Part shown: piece after piece, positions 7,269 to 14,811 of the stretch
Layout of the letters: every line of letters begins with the position of its first letter
Numbering within the stretch: the stretch's first letter is position 1
Origin: Actinomycetospora succinea
GTDB taxonomy: Bacteria; Actinomycetota; Actinomycetes; Mycobacteriales; Pseudonocardiaceae
DNA length: 64,000 nucleotides
Assembly (NCBI RefSeq): GCF_004363095.1
Contig: NZ_SNYO01000005.1
Span: 186,001-250,000 of the forward strand
Direction of reading: 5' to 3'
Made by a program: the position numbers and the translations under genes
The notes under the pieces: generated by a model
What the model saw: the letters and a program-made list of their open reading frames with translations, nothing else
Told to the model about the DNA's origin: nothing
Databases searched by the model: none

Positions 7269-7303
7269 TTGACCATCGATAGATATCGGTCGACCATCGA
7301 CAC
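7269..7303 (+). promoter_or_regulatory. Promoter with direct repeats before the DUF2975/HTH pair
   Basis: GACCATCGA occurs at 7271-7279 and again at 7292-7300, 21 bases apart centre to centre, immediately before the ATG at 7304. A TTGACC (7269-7274) overlaps the first copy, and AT-rich TAGATAT lies between them. Two same-phase repeats flanking a start site suit autoregulation by the small HTH protein encoded downstream. Confidence 0.45.
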
Positions 7304-7771
7304 ATGAGTCCGGTCGTCATCGTCACGTTGCGCCTGCTGGTCGTGCTGATCGGGATCGGCGCCGTCGGCGGCCAGGTCGCCATCCTGGTGCCGCTGGTCA
7401 TGGAGCTCGCCACGGCCGGGGTCCCGGCCTTCCTCGTGGTCTACGCCGTGCTCGGCGTCGCCGCGCTCGGCGCGCTGGAGGTCGGGCTGGTCGCCCTGTG
7501 GGTGCTGCTCGGGATGGTGCGCCGGGAGGCGATCTTCGACGACGGCGCGTTCCGCTGGGTCCGCGTCGTCACCGGCGCCGGCTTCGCCGCCGCGCTCCCC
7601 GTCGCGGCCGTGTGCGTGCACTACGGCGAGATCGACGATGCTCCCGGGCTCATCCTCATCGGCGGGGCGATCGGGGTCGGCGGCGCCGCCTACGTCCTGC
7701 TCATGCTCGTCATGCGCGGCCTGCTGGCGAACGCGACGGTGCTGCGCCGCGAGCTCGACGAGGTCGTCTGA
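7304..7771 (+). CDS. DUF2975 integral membrane protein
   Basis: A 155-residue protein with four predicted membrane helices (about residues 5-25, 40-62, 85-105 and 110-130). It ends with a cytoplasmic tail, NATVLRRELDEVV. This size and the coupling to a small Xre-type regulator are characteristic of DUF2975 proteins (YoaS/YozG-like pairs). The family's biochemical role is unknown; a stress or sensing role together with the paired regulator is inference. Its TGA overlaps the regulator's ATG by one base, so the two are translationally coupled. Confidence 0.8.
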   Translation: MSPVVIVTLRLLVVLIGIGAVGGQVAILVPLVMELATAGVPAFLVVYAVLGVAALGALEVGLVALWVLLGMVRREAIFDDGAFRWVRVVTGAGFAAALPVAAVCVHYGEIDDAPGLILIGGAIGVGGAAYVLLMLVMRGLLANATVLRRELDEVV

Positions 7772-8010
7772 TGATCGTCGTCGACATCGACGTCATGCTC
7801 GCGCGCCGCAAGATGTCGGTCGCCGAGTTCGCCGACGCGGTGGGCATCACGCCGGCCAACGTCGCCGTGCTCAAGAACGGGCGCGCCAAGGCCGTCCGCT
7901 TCACCACCCTCGACGCCGTCTGCCGCGTGCTCGACTGCCAGCCCGGCGACGTCCTGCGCTTCGTCCCGGACGAGGAGACGAGCCCGGCCGCGCAGCCGGT
8001 CTCCTCCTAG
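7771..8010 (+). CDS. Small Xre/Cro-type HTH regulator paired with DUF2975
   Basis: A 79-residue protein that is nearly all helix-turn-helix: MSVAEFADAVGITPANVAVL is the HTH and VRFTTLDAVCRVLDCQPGDV is the stabilising helix typical of the YozG-like subgroup. It starts on the A of the upstream TGA (ATGA). Partners of this kind usually repress their own operon, and the direct repeats before 7304 are the likely site. The last three bases overlap the convergent GntR gene's stop. Confidence 0.85.
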   Translation: MIVVDIDVMLARRKMSVAEFADAVGITPANVAVLKNGRAKAVRFTTLDAVCRVLDCQPGDVLRFVPDEETSPAAQPVSS

Positions 8011-8807
8011 CGACCGGGTCCGACGACGGCCTCGAGACCGCTCCCCCGGTCGGTCCCCGTGTCGAGGCGCAGCTGCACGACGTCGCCCCGGTACTCGACG
8101 CGGGCGACCTCGAACGGCCGGTCGCCCGACGCGGTCGACCGGTACTCCGTGCACAGCACCAGGAACACCGGCGTCCGGTGCGGGACGCCGAAGCGGTCGG
8201 CCTCGAACTGCCCGCACTGGCTGGTCTCGATGGACATCTGCGAGCGACCGAGGACGACGCCGTGGTCGGCGAGCGAGAGCCCCTCGGGCAGGTGGCGGCC
8301 GACGTGCAGGCGCTCCTCCAGCCAGCTCGCGTCCGTCCGGCGGAAGAACGAGTACGCGATCGCCAGGACCGTCTGCTCCAGCGTCACCAACGAGGTCACC
8401 CGCAGGACGTCCTCCTTGTCGGCGGCGTCCAGGCGCTCGCGGATGCTGCGCTCCACCGCCGGCACGCAGACGTCGAGGATGAGCACCGTCTCCGACGACC
8501 CGAGGCGGCGCGACAGACCACCGGCCCGCGACGCCCGCTTGGGCGGCGCGACGAACGTGCCGCGTCCGCGGACGCGCCGGATCTGGCGGTCGTCCTCGAG
8601 GATCGCGAGCGCCTGGCGGACGACGACACGGCTGACGCCGAAGTGCCGGGCGAACTCCGGCTCGGACGGCAGGGCGTCCCCGGGGCGCCAGGTCCCGGAC
8701 TCGATGTGCTGCTTGAGCAGCTCCTGCAGTTGGTAGTACAGGGGCACGAAGCTCGTCCGGTCAAGCGCGCCCGCACCGCCCGGGATCTGCCCGCTCGACC
8801 TCGCCAT
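8007..8807 (-). CDS. GntR/HutC-type regulator next to guanidine locus
   Basis: A 266-residue regulator with an N-terminal GntR winged helix (LKQHIESGTWRPGDALPSE, then FGVSRVVVRQALAILED) and a C-terminal UTRA ligand-binding domain (about 100-260), which makes it the HutC subfamily. I chose ATG 8807 because GGGGAGTCGAGG precedes it, although the frame extends 21 codons further. It is divergent from the permease-hydrolase operon, so it is the natural candidate to control that operon. UTRA domains bind small organic effectors. Guanidine or a guanidino compound is an inference from context only. Confidence 0.85.
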   Translation of the reverse strand: MARSSGQIPGGAGALDRTSFVPLYYQLQELLKQHIESGTWRPGDALPSEPEFARHFGVSRVVVRQALAILEDDRQIRRVRGRGTFVAPPKRASRAGGLSRRLGSSETVLILDVCVPAVERSIRERLDAADKEDVLRVTSLVTLEQTVLAIAYSFFRRTDASWLEERLHVGRHLPEGLSLADHGVVLGRSQMSIETSQCGQFEADRFGVPHRTPVFLVLCTEYRSTASGDRPFEVARVEYRGDVVQLRLDTGTDRGSGLEAVVGPGR

Positions 8808-8836
8808 CCTCGACTCCCCGCGGATCTCGGCTGATA

Positions 8837-8867
8837 GGACAACCTGACAAGAAGCTACCGGACAACC
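8837..8867. promoter_or_regulatory. Direct repeat in the GntR upstream region
   Basis: GGACAACC occurs at 8837-8844 and 8860-8867, 23 bases apart, about two helical turns, in the leader of the GntR gene. This could be the regulator's own binding site. The spacing is suggestive, but the half-site is short. Confidence 0.35.
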
Positions 8868-8925
8868 CATCCCTCAGACAGAGGTCAGGATGAGCATCTG
8901 TGCAGCTCACGGGCTTGAGGGAGCC

Positions 8926-8978
8926 TTGACACCCCCGTCGGACACCCCTCTACTGACGGCCCCACTTGTTCTAGCAAC
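8926..8978 (+). promoter_or_regulatory. Promoter and GntR-like operator for permease-hydrolase operon
   Basis: TTGACA (8926-8931) and TCTACT (8949-8954) are separated by 17 bases, a good sigma-70-type promoter. Just downstream, GTTCTAGCAAC (8968-8978) is a near-palindrome (one mismatch pair) centred on CTAG, the kind of core bound by HutC-type GntR proteins. It covers the likely start of transcription, so a bound regulator would repress. Confidence 0.55.
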
Positions 8979-8993
8979 CGGACAGGACGGGCC

Positions 8994-10529
8994 ATGGACG
9001 AGGCCACGACGCCGACCCGGCAGGGCACGACCTCGCACGCCGAGGACGACCGCCTGCTGAACGAGTTCGGCTACCGCCAGGAGCTCCCGCGCGTCCTGCG
9101 CTTCTGGACGAACTGGGCGCTCGGGTTCGCCTTCATCTCCCCGATCGTCGGCCTCTACACCGTCGTCGCCCTCGGCGCGCAGACGGCGGGGCCCGCCTGG
9201 GTGTGGGTGCTGCCGATCGTCCTGGTCGGCCAGCTCTTCGTCGCCCTGGTCTACGCCCACCTGGCGAGCCGGTGGCCGCTGGCCGGCGGCATCTACCAGT
9301 GGTCGCGTCGCCTGATCGGCCCCGCGTACGGGTGGTGGGCCGGCTGGATCTACATGTGGGCGCTCGTGCTCACGCTGTCCACCGTCGCCTACGGCGGCGG
9401 GTTCTTCCTCGGCCAGCTGCTCGGCTGGGAGGAGCCGACCACGGCGCAGAGCGTGCTGCTCGGCCTCATCGTCATGGCGATCTTCACCTCCGTGAACGCG
9501 GCGGGCCTGCACCTGCTGCGCTGGGTGGTCAACATCGGGATCGCCTGCGAGCTGGTGGCGAGCATCGGGATCGGCGTGGTCCTGATCTCGCTGTTCCGGG
9601 TGGAGCCGGTGAGCGTCCTCGTCGACACCTCCCTGACGCCCGACGGGGTCCCGTTCCTGCCCGCCTTCATCGCGGCGCTGGCCATCGGCGGCTGGGTGAT
9701 CCTCGGGTTCGACGCCTGCGGCAGCGTCGCCGAGGAGACCCGCGAGCCGCGCCGTCAGGTGCCGCGCGCGATCGTCGTCTCGCTGATCACCGTCGGCGCG
9801 GTGGACATGCTCGCGGCCTGCGCACTGGTGCTCGCCCACCCCGACATCGGCGCCGTCATCAGCGGCGCGTCCGCCGACCCCGTCTCCGACGCGGTGGTGG
9901 CCGGCCTCGGCGAGTGGGCGGCCAAGCCCTTCCTGGTCGTCGTGGTGATCGCGTTCATCGCCTGCGGGATCGCCGTGCAGGCCACCGGCGTCCGGGTCGT
10001 CTGGTCCTACTCCCGCGACGGGATGCTGCCGCTCTCGCGGGTGTGGCGGCGGGTCTCCACCCGCAACCAGACGCCCCTCTACGCCGTCGCGCTGGTCGCC
10101 GTCCTCTCGGCGCTCGCCTTCGTCTACGCCAACGCCCTGACGGTGCTCGTCGCCTTCGCCACCGGCGCCTACTACGTCGGGTTCCTCGCCCCGGTGGTCG
10201 CCCTGCTCTACCTGCGCCTGCGCGGCCGGTGGCGGGGCGCGAAGGGCGAGCGCGGCGTCGGTACCGCCGGCCTGGTGATCAACATCGTCGCGGTGCTCTG
10301 GCTGACCTTCGAGCTGATCAACATCGCGTGGCCCCGCGATCTCGGGCTGCCGTGGTGGCAGACCTACGCGTTCCTCCTGGGGCTCGCGTGCTTCGGCGCG
10401 GTCGGGCTGGCGTACTTCCTCGTCAGCCGCCCCGACCGCCGGTTCGTCCAGGAGAGCGAGTCGATGGGACAGGTCGTCCCGGAGAGCACGACCGACGCGG
10501 GAAGGCCCCAGGATGACGGACAGCTCTGA
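8994..10529 (+). CDS. APC-family permease, candidate guanidine-compound importer
   Basis: A 511-residue integral membrane protein of the amino acid-polyamine-organocation superfamily, with about 12 helices. The N-terminal cytoplasmic segment ends GYRQELPRVLRFW. Helix 1 contains the family's unwound motif region (GFAFISPIVGLYTVV). Helix 5-6 has GGWVILGFDACGSVAEETRE, very like the BAT/amino acid-choline branch. It overlaps the downstream ureohydrolase gene by 17 bases, implying coupled translation. The cargo is therefore probably that enzyme's substrate or a metabolically linked amino compound. Guanidine or a guanidino acid is inference; no permease of this branch is proven for guanidine to my knowledge. 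Confidence 0.85.
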   Translation: MDEATTPTRQGTTSHAEDDRLLNEFGYRQELPRVLRFWTNWALGFAFISPIVGLYTVVALGAQTAGPAWVWVLPIVLVGQLFVALVYAHLASRWPLAGGIYQWSRRLIGPAYGWWAGWIYMWALVLTLSTVAYGGGFFLGQLLGWEEPTTAQSVLLGLIVMAIFTSVNAAGLHLLRWVVNIGIACELVASIGIGVVLISLFRVEPVSVLVDTSLTPDGVPFLPAFIAALAIGGWVILGFDACGSVAEETREPRRQVPRAIVVSLITVGAVDMLAACALVLAHPDIGAVISGASADPVSDAVVAGLGEWAAKPFLVVVVIAFIACGIAVQATGVRVVWSYSRDGMLPLSRVWRRVSTRNQTPLYAVALVAVLSALAFVYANALTVLVAFATGAYYVGFLAPVVALLYLRLRGRWRGAKGERGVGTAGLVINIVAVLWLTFELINIAWPRDLGLPWWQTYAFLLGLACFGAVGLAYFLVSRPDRRFVQESESMGQVVPESTTDAGRPQDDGQL

Positions 10530-11643
10530 GCAGACCCACGGCTTCGACCGCTCGACCCTGCAGGGGATGCAGGGGCTGCGGCGCCTCGCGCAGATCCCGG
10601 CGACGGCCCAGCACCGCGCCGTGCAGCAGGGTCTCGAGTACGGGCTCGAGGCCGCGGAGTCGGTCCAGGACCGGCGCATCAGCACGTTCTCGCGCGGCGC
10701 GCAGCCCGCGTTCGCCGGCATCAACACGTTCCTCAAGGCGCCCTACTGCGAGGACATCCGCGAGGTCGGCCGTTACGACGCCGCGGTCGTCGGGGTGCCG
10801 TTCGACATGGGCACGACCTACCGCTCGGGCTGCCGGTTCGGCCCGCAGGCGGTCCGCCGGATCTCCGCGGTCTACGACTCGTACAGCCTCGACCTCGGCG
10901 TCGACCTCGACGAGGAGCTCGCGCTCTGCGACGCCGGCGACGTCTTCGTCATCCCGTCCAACATCGAGAAGACGTTCGACCAGATCGACCGCGCGATCTC
11001 GCACGTCGTGTCCGAGGGCGTCTTCCCGGTGATCATCGGCGGCGACCACTCCATCGGCTACCCCGACGTGCGCGCCATCTCGAAGTACGTCGACGGCAAC
11101 GTCGGGATCATCCACTTCGACCGGCACATCGACATCCAAGAGCGCGACATGGACGAGCGCATGCACACCACGCACTGGTTCCACGCGACGAACATCCCGA
11201 ACGTGCCGCCGGAGAACCTCGTCCAGATCGGGATCGGGGGCTGGTACGGCTCGCGGCCCGGCCTCTCGGTCGCCTACGAGCGCGACACCACGGTGATGAC
11301 CATCGGTGACGTGGAGAAGCTCGGCATCGACAAGGCCGTGGAGATCGCGCTCGAGGTGGCCTGGAAGGACGCCGCGGCGGTGTTCCTGTCCTTCGACATC
11401 GACTCCGTCGACGGCGGCATCGCGCCGGGCACCGGTTCCCCGGAGCCCGGCGGCCTGCTGCCGCGGGAGGCGCTGCGCGCGCTGCGCACGATCGCCAAGG
11501 AGGGTATCTGCGGGATGGAGGTCATCGAGATCTCCCCGCCCTACGACACCGCCGACTCGACCGCCCAGCTCGGCTGCCGCGCGATCATGGACGTGCTCGG
11601 CGTCCTCGTCGCCGAGGGAAAGCTGGGCACGCGGGCGCCGTGA
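10513..11643 (+). CDS. gdmH: Ureohydrolase, probably Ni-dependent guanidine hydrolase
   Basis: A 376-residue arginase/agmatinase-fold enzyme. All metal ligands are present: GGDHS (His179), HFDRHID (Asp203, His205, Asp207) and SFDIDSVD (Asp295, Asp297). Two traits set it apart from agmatinases of about 310 residues. It has a long N-terminal extension of about 70 residues before the core (ISTFSRGAQPAFAGINTFLK), and it has DRHID instead of the usual DAHxD, followed by DERMHTTHWFHATNIPN. I know these traits from the guanidine hydrolases (Sll1077/GdmH), which split guanidine to urea and ammonia. The neighbouring Gdx exporter and guanidine riboswitch support this. Alternatives are agmatinase or another guanidino-acid hydrolase. 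No hypA/hypB-like nickel chaperone gene is adjacent. Confidence 0.72.
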   Translation: MTDSSEQTHGFDRSTLQGMQGLRRLAQIPATAQHRAVQQGLEYGLEAAESVQDRRISTFSRGAQPAFAGINTFLKAPYCEDIREVGRYDAAVVGVPFDMGTTYRSGCRFGPQAVRRISAVYDSYSLDLGVDLDEELALCDAGDVFVIPSNIEKTFDQIDRAISHVVSEGVFPVIIGGDHSIGYPDVRAISKYVDGNVGIIHFDRHIDIQERDMDERMHTTHWFHATNIPNVPPENLVQIGIGGWYGSRPGLSVAYERDTTVMTIGDVEKLGIDKAVEIALEVAWKDAAAVFLSFDIDSVDGGIAPGTGSPEPGGLLPREALRALRTIAKEGICGMEVIEISPPYDTADSTAQLGCRAIMDVLGVLVAEGKLGTRAP

Positions 11644-11650
11644 CGCCGGC

Positions 11651-11965
11651 TCAGGTGATGACCTTGAGCCCGACGACCCCGCCGACGATCGCGAGCAGGA
11701 ACGCGACCTTCAGCGGGCTCACGGACTCCCCGCCGGTGGTCATCGCGTAGGCGACGGTCAGCACCGCGCCGATCCCGACCCACACCGCGTACGCCGTACC
11801 GGTGGGCAGGGAGCGCATCGCGACGGCGAGGCCGACCATGCTCAGCACCAGGCCGGCGACGAAGACGATCAGCGGGGCGGGACGGGAGAACCCGTCGACC
11901 TTCCCGAGCGCGGTCGCCCAGACCGCTTCGAGCACCCCGGAGACGACGAGCACGATCCACGCCAT
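11651..11965 (-). CDS. gdx: SMR guanidinium exporter
   Basis: A 104-residue, four-helix small multidrug resistance protein of the Gdx (SugE) branch, which exports guanidinium in exchange for protons as an antiparallel dimer. The proton/substrate-coupling glutamate is Glu13 in SGVLEAVWATAL. The Gdx-type signature continues with DGFSR, MRSLPTGTAYAVWVGIGAV and GES. It is close to E. coli Gdx along its whole length. A guanidine-III riboswitch lies in its leader. Its stop is seven bases from that of the guanidinase-like gene, so degradation and export genes meet tail to tail. Confidence 0.93.
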   Translation of the reverse strand: MAWIVLVVSGVLEAVWATALGKVDGFSRPAPLIVFVAGLVLSMVGLAVAMRSLPTGTAYAVWVGIGAVLTVAYAMTTGGESVSPLKVAFLLAIVGGVVGLKVIT

Positions 11966-11979
11966 GACGGACCTCGCAA

Positions 11980-12024
11980 GGCTGCCGTCTTGTCGCGTTC
12001 TGGGTACGGCGCCGCTCGTCCAGG
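11980..12024 (-). ncRNA. Guanidine-III riboswitch (ykkC-III) in the gdx leader
   Basis: Read on the minus strand, the leader contains CCTGGACGAGC, then GCGCCGTACCC, then GACAAGACGGC, in that order and spacing. These are the conserved blocks of the guanidine-III aptamer as I know it from Thermobifida fusca (GGACGAG, CGCCGUACCC, GACAAGACGG). CGCCGT can pair with GACGGC to give the stem and pseudoknot region. The aptamer ends a few bases before the GAGG ribosome binding site of gdx, so guanidine binding should free translation. A small CCCCGG/CCGGGG hairpin (12027-12042) precedes it. Confidence 0.92.
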
Positions 12025-12109
12025 AACCCCGGTCGGCCGGGGCTCGTCACCATGATCGCAACGCGGGACGGGCCGGGCCAGGCGAGGGGATGGTGAGGCT
12101 GGTCTCCGG

Positions 12110-12463
12110 CTACTCCCGGTGCTGGAGGATGTTGAGCACGTTGCCGTCCGGGGCCCGGACGAAGAAGCGGCGCACACCCCAGGGCTCGGTGGTCAGCGGG
12201 TGCACGATCTCGAATCCGCGGCGGCGGGCCTCCTCGTAGGCCGCCTCCACGTCGTCGACCGCGATCGACGCCACCGGGTCCTCGGGGGCCGTCGCGTCGC
12301 GGGTGACGAGCTGGAGGTTCGCGCCGGACTCCGGCGACGACAGGCGGGTCACCCAGTCCATGCCGATGCTCTCGTCGCTCAGGCCGAGGTAGCCGGCGTA
12401 GAACTCCCGGGCCGCCGCGATGTCGGGCACGCGCAGGTCGGTGTGGATGCGGGTGACGCGCAC
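12110..12463 (-). CDS. VOC-family protein
   Basis: A 117-residue glyoxalase/bleomycin-resistance/dioxygenase (VOC) fold protein. It has two beta-alpha-beta-beta-beta units: RIHTDLRVPDIAAAREFYAG through LQLVTRD, and VASIAVDDVEAAYEEARRRG through FFVRAPDGNVLNILQHRE. Candidate metal ligands are His7 and the C-terminal Glu region, but one site looks incomplete, so enzymatic activity is uncertain. It is leftward, like its upstream neighbour at 12534. No substrate can be inferred. Confidence 0.8.
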   Translation of the reverse strand: MRVTRIHTDLRVPDIAAAREFYAGYLGLSDESIGMDWVTRLSSPESGANLQLVTRDATAPEDPVASIAVDDVEAAYEEARRRGFEIVHPLTTEPWGVRRFFVRAPDGNVLNILQHRE

Positions 12464-12533
12464 GGCCCCAGTCTCGCGGCTCGCCGGCCGCCATGGCCAG
12501 CGCGAGGACGTGCGGGTGCCGGGCTGAGCTCCC

Positions 12534-12815
12534 TCAGGCCTCGGCCTGCACGGCGTAGACGTCGACCGACTCGAGGGCGATCGGGTCGTCGGCGCCGGGA
12601 CCGGTGGACGAGATGTCCGCGGCGGCCTGCTCGGCGAGCTCCCGGGAGCTGTAGGTGAGCAGCGCGAAGCCCTGCGACTCGCCGTCGCCGTACCAGGTGC
12701 CCTTGACGAACCCGGGCCGCTGCTTGCTCATCGGCACGATGTGGTCGGTGAGGCTGCGGAGCGCCTCGTCGGCGCGGCCCGGCTTCAGGCTCACGGCAAT
12801 GTGGATCACGTACAT
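12534..12815 (-). CDS. Dimeric alpha/beta-barrel (ABM-like) protein
   Basis: A 93-residue protein with a ferredoxin-like half-barrel. MYVIHIAVSLKPGRADEALRS forms the first strand and helix, QRPGFVKGTWYGDGESQGFALLTYSS the central strands, and IALESVDVYAVQAEA the end. It resembles YdhR/ABM-type small proteins that act as dimers. No catalytic residue is obvious. It is divergent from the TIGR03085-type gene at 12927. Confidence 0.6.
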   Translation of the reverse strand: MYVIHIAVSLKPGRADEALRSLTDHIVPMSKQRPGFVKGTWYGDGESQGFALLTYSSRELAEQAAADISSTGPGADDPIALESVDVYAVQAEA

Positions 12816-12926
12816 CGGTCACCCCCGAGGTCGACCCGGACGCCCCTGTGCGGCCCGGCGTCGTCACGGTCGCAGGCCCACGGCTCCGTCCTCCGCCTCC
12901 TGGCGGGAAGTACGTACGCTGCGTTG

Positions 12927-13568
12927 ATGGCGGACCCGCCCTTCGACGCCGCCGAGCGGGCACGGCTCTGCGACCTCCTCGACGAGCTCGGCCCGGACGC
13001 GCCGACCATGCTCGGCGCTTGGACGACCCGCGACCTCGCCGCCCATCTCGTCCTGCGCGAGCACGACCTCCCGGCCGGCCCCGGCCTCGTCGTGCCCGGC
13101 GCGTGGGGCCGCTACGCGGAACGCCGGCGGGCGGCCCTGACCCGGCAGGACTTCGCCGCTCTCGTCGCGACGATCCGGTCCGGGCCGCCACCGGGCTTCT
13201 TCCGGCTCGGCTGGGTGCGCCGCTACCCGAACCTCAACGAGTTCTTCGTCCACCACGAGGACGTCCGCCGGGCGCGTGCCGACGACCCACGGGACCTCGG
13301 CGGCGCCCTGGACGACGCTCTGTGGCGCAACCTCGGGCAGGCACCGTGGGTCCTCGCGCGCCGCCTGCGCGGTGTCGGCCTGGTGCTCGAACGGGCGGGG
13401 ACGGGACAGCGCCTCCGGGCTCGGCGGGGCGAGCCGTCGGTGCTGCTCCACGGGCCGCCCGGCGAGCTGCTGCTCTACCTGTTCGGCCGTCAGGACGCCG
13501 CGCACGTCGACGTGCACGGGCCCGCCGGCGCGATCGACGCCCTCCGGCGGACCCGTCTCGGGATGTAG
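12927..13568 (+). CDS. TIGR03085-family metal-binding protein (DinB-like fold)
   Basis: A 213-residue protein of the mycothiol-dependent maleylpyruvate isomerase/DinB-like superfamily, TIGR03085 branch. It has AAERARLCDLLDELGPDAPT near the N-terminus, then TTRDLAAHLVLREHD with a metal-ligand His. NLNEFFVHHEDVRRA gives the second His-containing motif. The family is actinobacterial and presumed to bind a divalent metal; its reaction is unknown. A TACGCT box six bases before the ATG (12915-12920) indicates a leaderless message and fixes the start although the frame is open upstream. Confidence 0.82.
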   Translation: MADPPFDAAERARLCDLLDELGPDAPTMLGAWTTRDLAAHLVLREHDLPAGPGLVVPGAWGRYAERRRAALTRQDFAALVATIRSGPPPGFFRLGWVRRYPNLNEFFVHHEDVRRARADDPRDLGGALDDALWRNLGQAPWVLARRLRGVGLVLERAGTGQRLRARRGEPSVLLHGPPGELLLYLFGRQDAAHVDVHGPAGAIDALRRTRLGM

Positions 13569-13572
13569 GGGC

Positions 13573-14748
13573 CTACGCGCGGGAGTCCGGCACCCCGGCG
13601 TAGTCGGGCAGGTCGATGCCGTTGATCGCGCGCTCGATCACCGCCATGTCCCACTGGGAGGGATCCACGGTCGCCCCGGGGATCCGGCTCTCGGCGTTCC
13701 ACCGGCCGATCGTCTGGTTCGCCTCGACGAACGAGCGCATGCGGTCCTCGTAGGCGGCGAAGCCGACCTTCGGGTCCCAGTCGGCGGCGGCCAGCTCCCC
13801 GGCCAGCAGGTACGCGGCGACCAGGGCCAGCCCGGTGCCCTGGCCCGACATCGGCGACGAGCTGAACGCCGCGTCCCCGATCAGCCCCACCCGTCCTGTC
13901 GACCAGTGGTCCATCGTCACCTGGGCGACCTGGTCGAGGTAGAAGTCCGGGGTGTCGTCGAGGTGGGCGAGGATCCGCGGGGCCCACCAGCCCATCCCGT
14001 CCATCCGCTCGCGCAGGAGGCGCTTCTGCGCCGCGACGTCGCGGTGGTCGAAGCCGACGTCGGGCGAGGGGAACGAGAACATCGCCATCGCCCGCGTCGC
14101 GTCGTGGATGGGCCGCAGGCCGGCCGAGCGCCCGGTGCCGGGCTCCTGGCAGTCGATCAGCCAGTCGTCCAGCTCGAACTCGTTGGGCACGCTGTAGAAG
14201 GCCAGCACGTGCCCGAGGTGGCGGACGAACTCCTCGTGCGGCCCGAAGACCATGGCCCGCAGGCCCGAGTGCAGCCCGTCCGCTCCGATCACCAGGTCGA
14301 CGCGCCGGCGGTCGCCGCCCGCGAGGACGACGTCGACCCCGTCCGCGTCCTGGCTGATCTCGGCGATGCGGTCGCCGAAGACGTACTCGACGCCGTCGCG
14401 GGTGTCGTCGTGCAGGACCTGGGACAGGTCCCCGCGCAGGATCTCGATGTCCGAGATGAATCCGTCGCCACCGTCGTCCTCCGCGCGGAAGGTCTCGAGC
14501 ACGTGCCCGTCGACGTCGACGGTGTACGCGCCGGCGGTCGGGGTGCGGGCCGCGCGCACCGGCGCGTCGAGGCCCATCCGGACGATGACGTCCTTGGCCA
14601 CCCCGCGCGCGTCCACGGCCTGCCCGCCGGGCCGCAGCCCGGGGGCCCGCTCCACCACGGTCACCTCGGCCCCGCGCCGGTGCAGCCAGTGGGCCAGCGC
14701 CGGCCCCGCGATGCTTGCCCCCGCCACCAACACCCTGGTCCCGCTCAC
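13573..14748 (-). CDS. FAD-dependent aromatic-type monooxygenase
   Basis: A 391-residue group A flavoprotein monooxygenase. The N-terminal dinucleotide fold is VLVAGASIAGPALAHWLHRRG with Glu (VVERAP) for the FAD ribose. The central DG motif is DLVIGADGLHSGLR, and the C-terminal GD motif is RVGLIGDAAFSSSPMSGQG. Such enzymes hydroxylate aromatic or polyketide substrates with NAD(P)H; this one is closest in feel to the tetracycline/PHBH-like class. GTG 14748 is chosen because GAGGGGGCACG precedes it. It forms a leftward pair with the DinB gene upstream. Confidence 0.85.
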   Translation of the reverse strand: MSGTRVLVAGASIAGPALAHWLHRRGAEVTVVERAPGLRPGGQAVDARGVAKDVIVRMGLDAPVRAARTPTAGAYTVDVDGHVLETFRAEDDGGDGFISDIEILRGDLSQVLHDDTRDGVEYVFGDRIAEISQDADGVDVVLAGGDRRRVDLVIGADGLHSGLRAMVFGPHEEFVRHLGHVLAFYSVPNEFELDDWLIDCQEPGTGRSAGLRPIHDATRAMAMFSFPSPDVGFDHRDVAAQKRLLRERMDGMGWWAPRILAHLDDTPDFYLDQVAQVTMDHWSTGRVGLIGDAAFSSSPMSGQGTGLALVAAYLLAGELAAADWDPKVGFAAYEDRMRSFVEANQTIGRWNAESRIPGATVDPSQWDMAVIERAINGIDLPDYAGVPDSRA

Positions 14749-14811
14749 CGTGCCCCCTCGCCGTCGGACCACGGGATCGTAGGCGCGGAACCGGTCAGCG
14801 GGCCGTCTCCG

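Noticed and set aside
8870..8993. A second guanidine riboswitch before the permease-hydrolase operon
   Set aside because: None of the ykkC, mini-ykkC (paired ACGR hairpins) or ykkC-III blocks is present; a normal promoter and a GntR-like dyad are.
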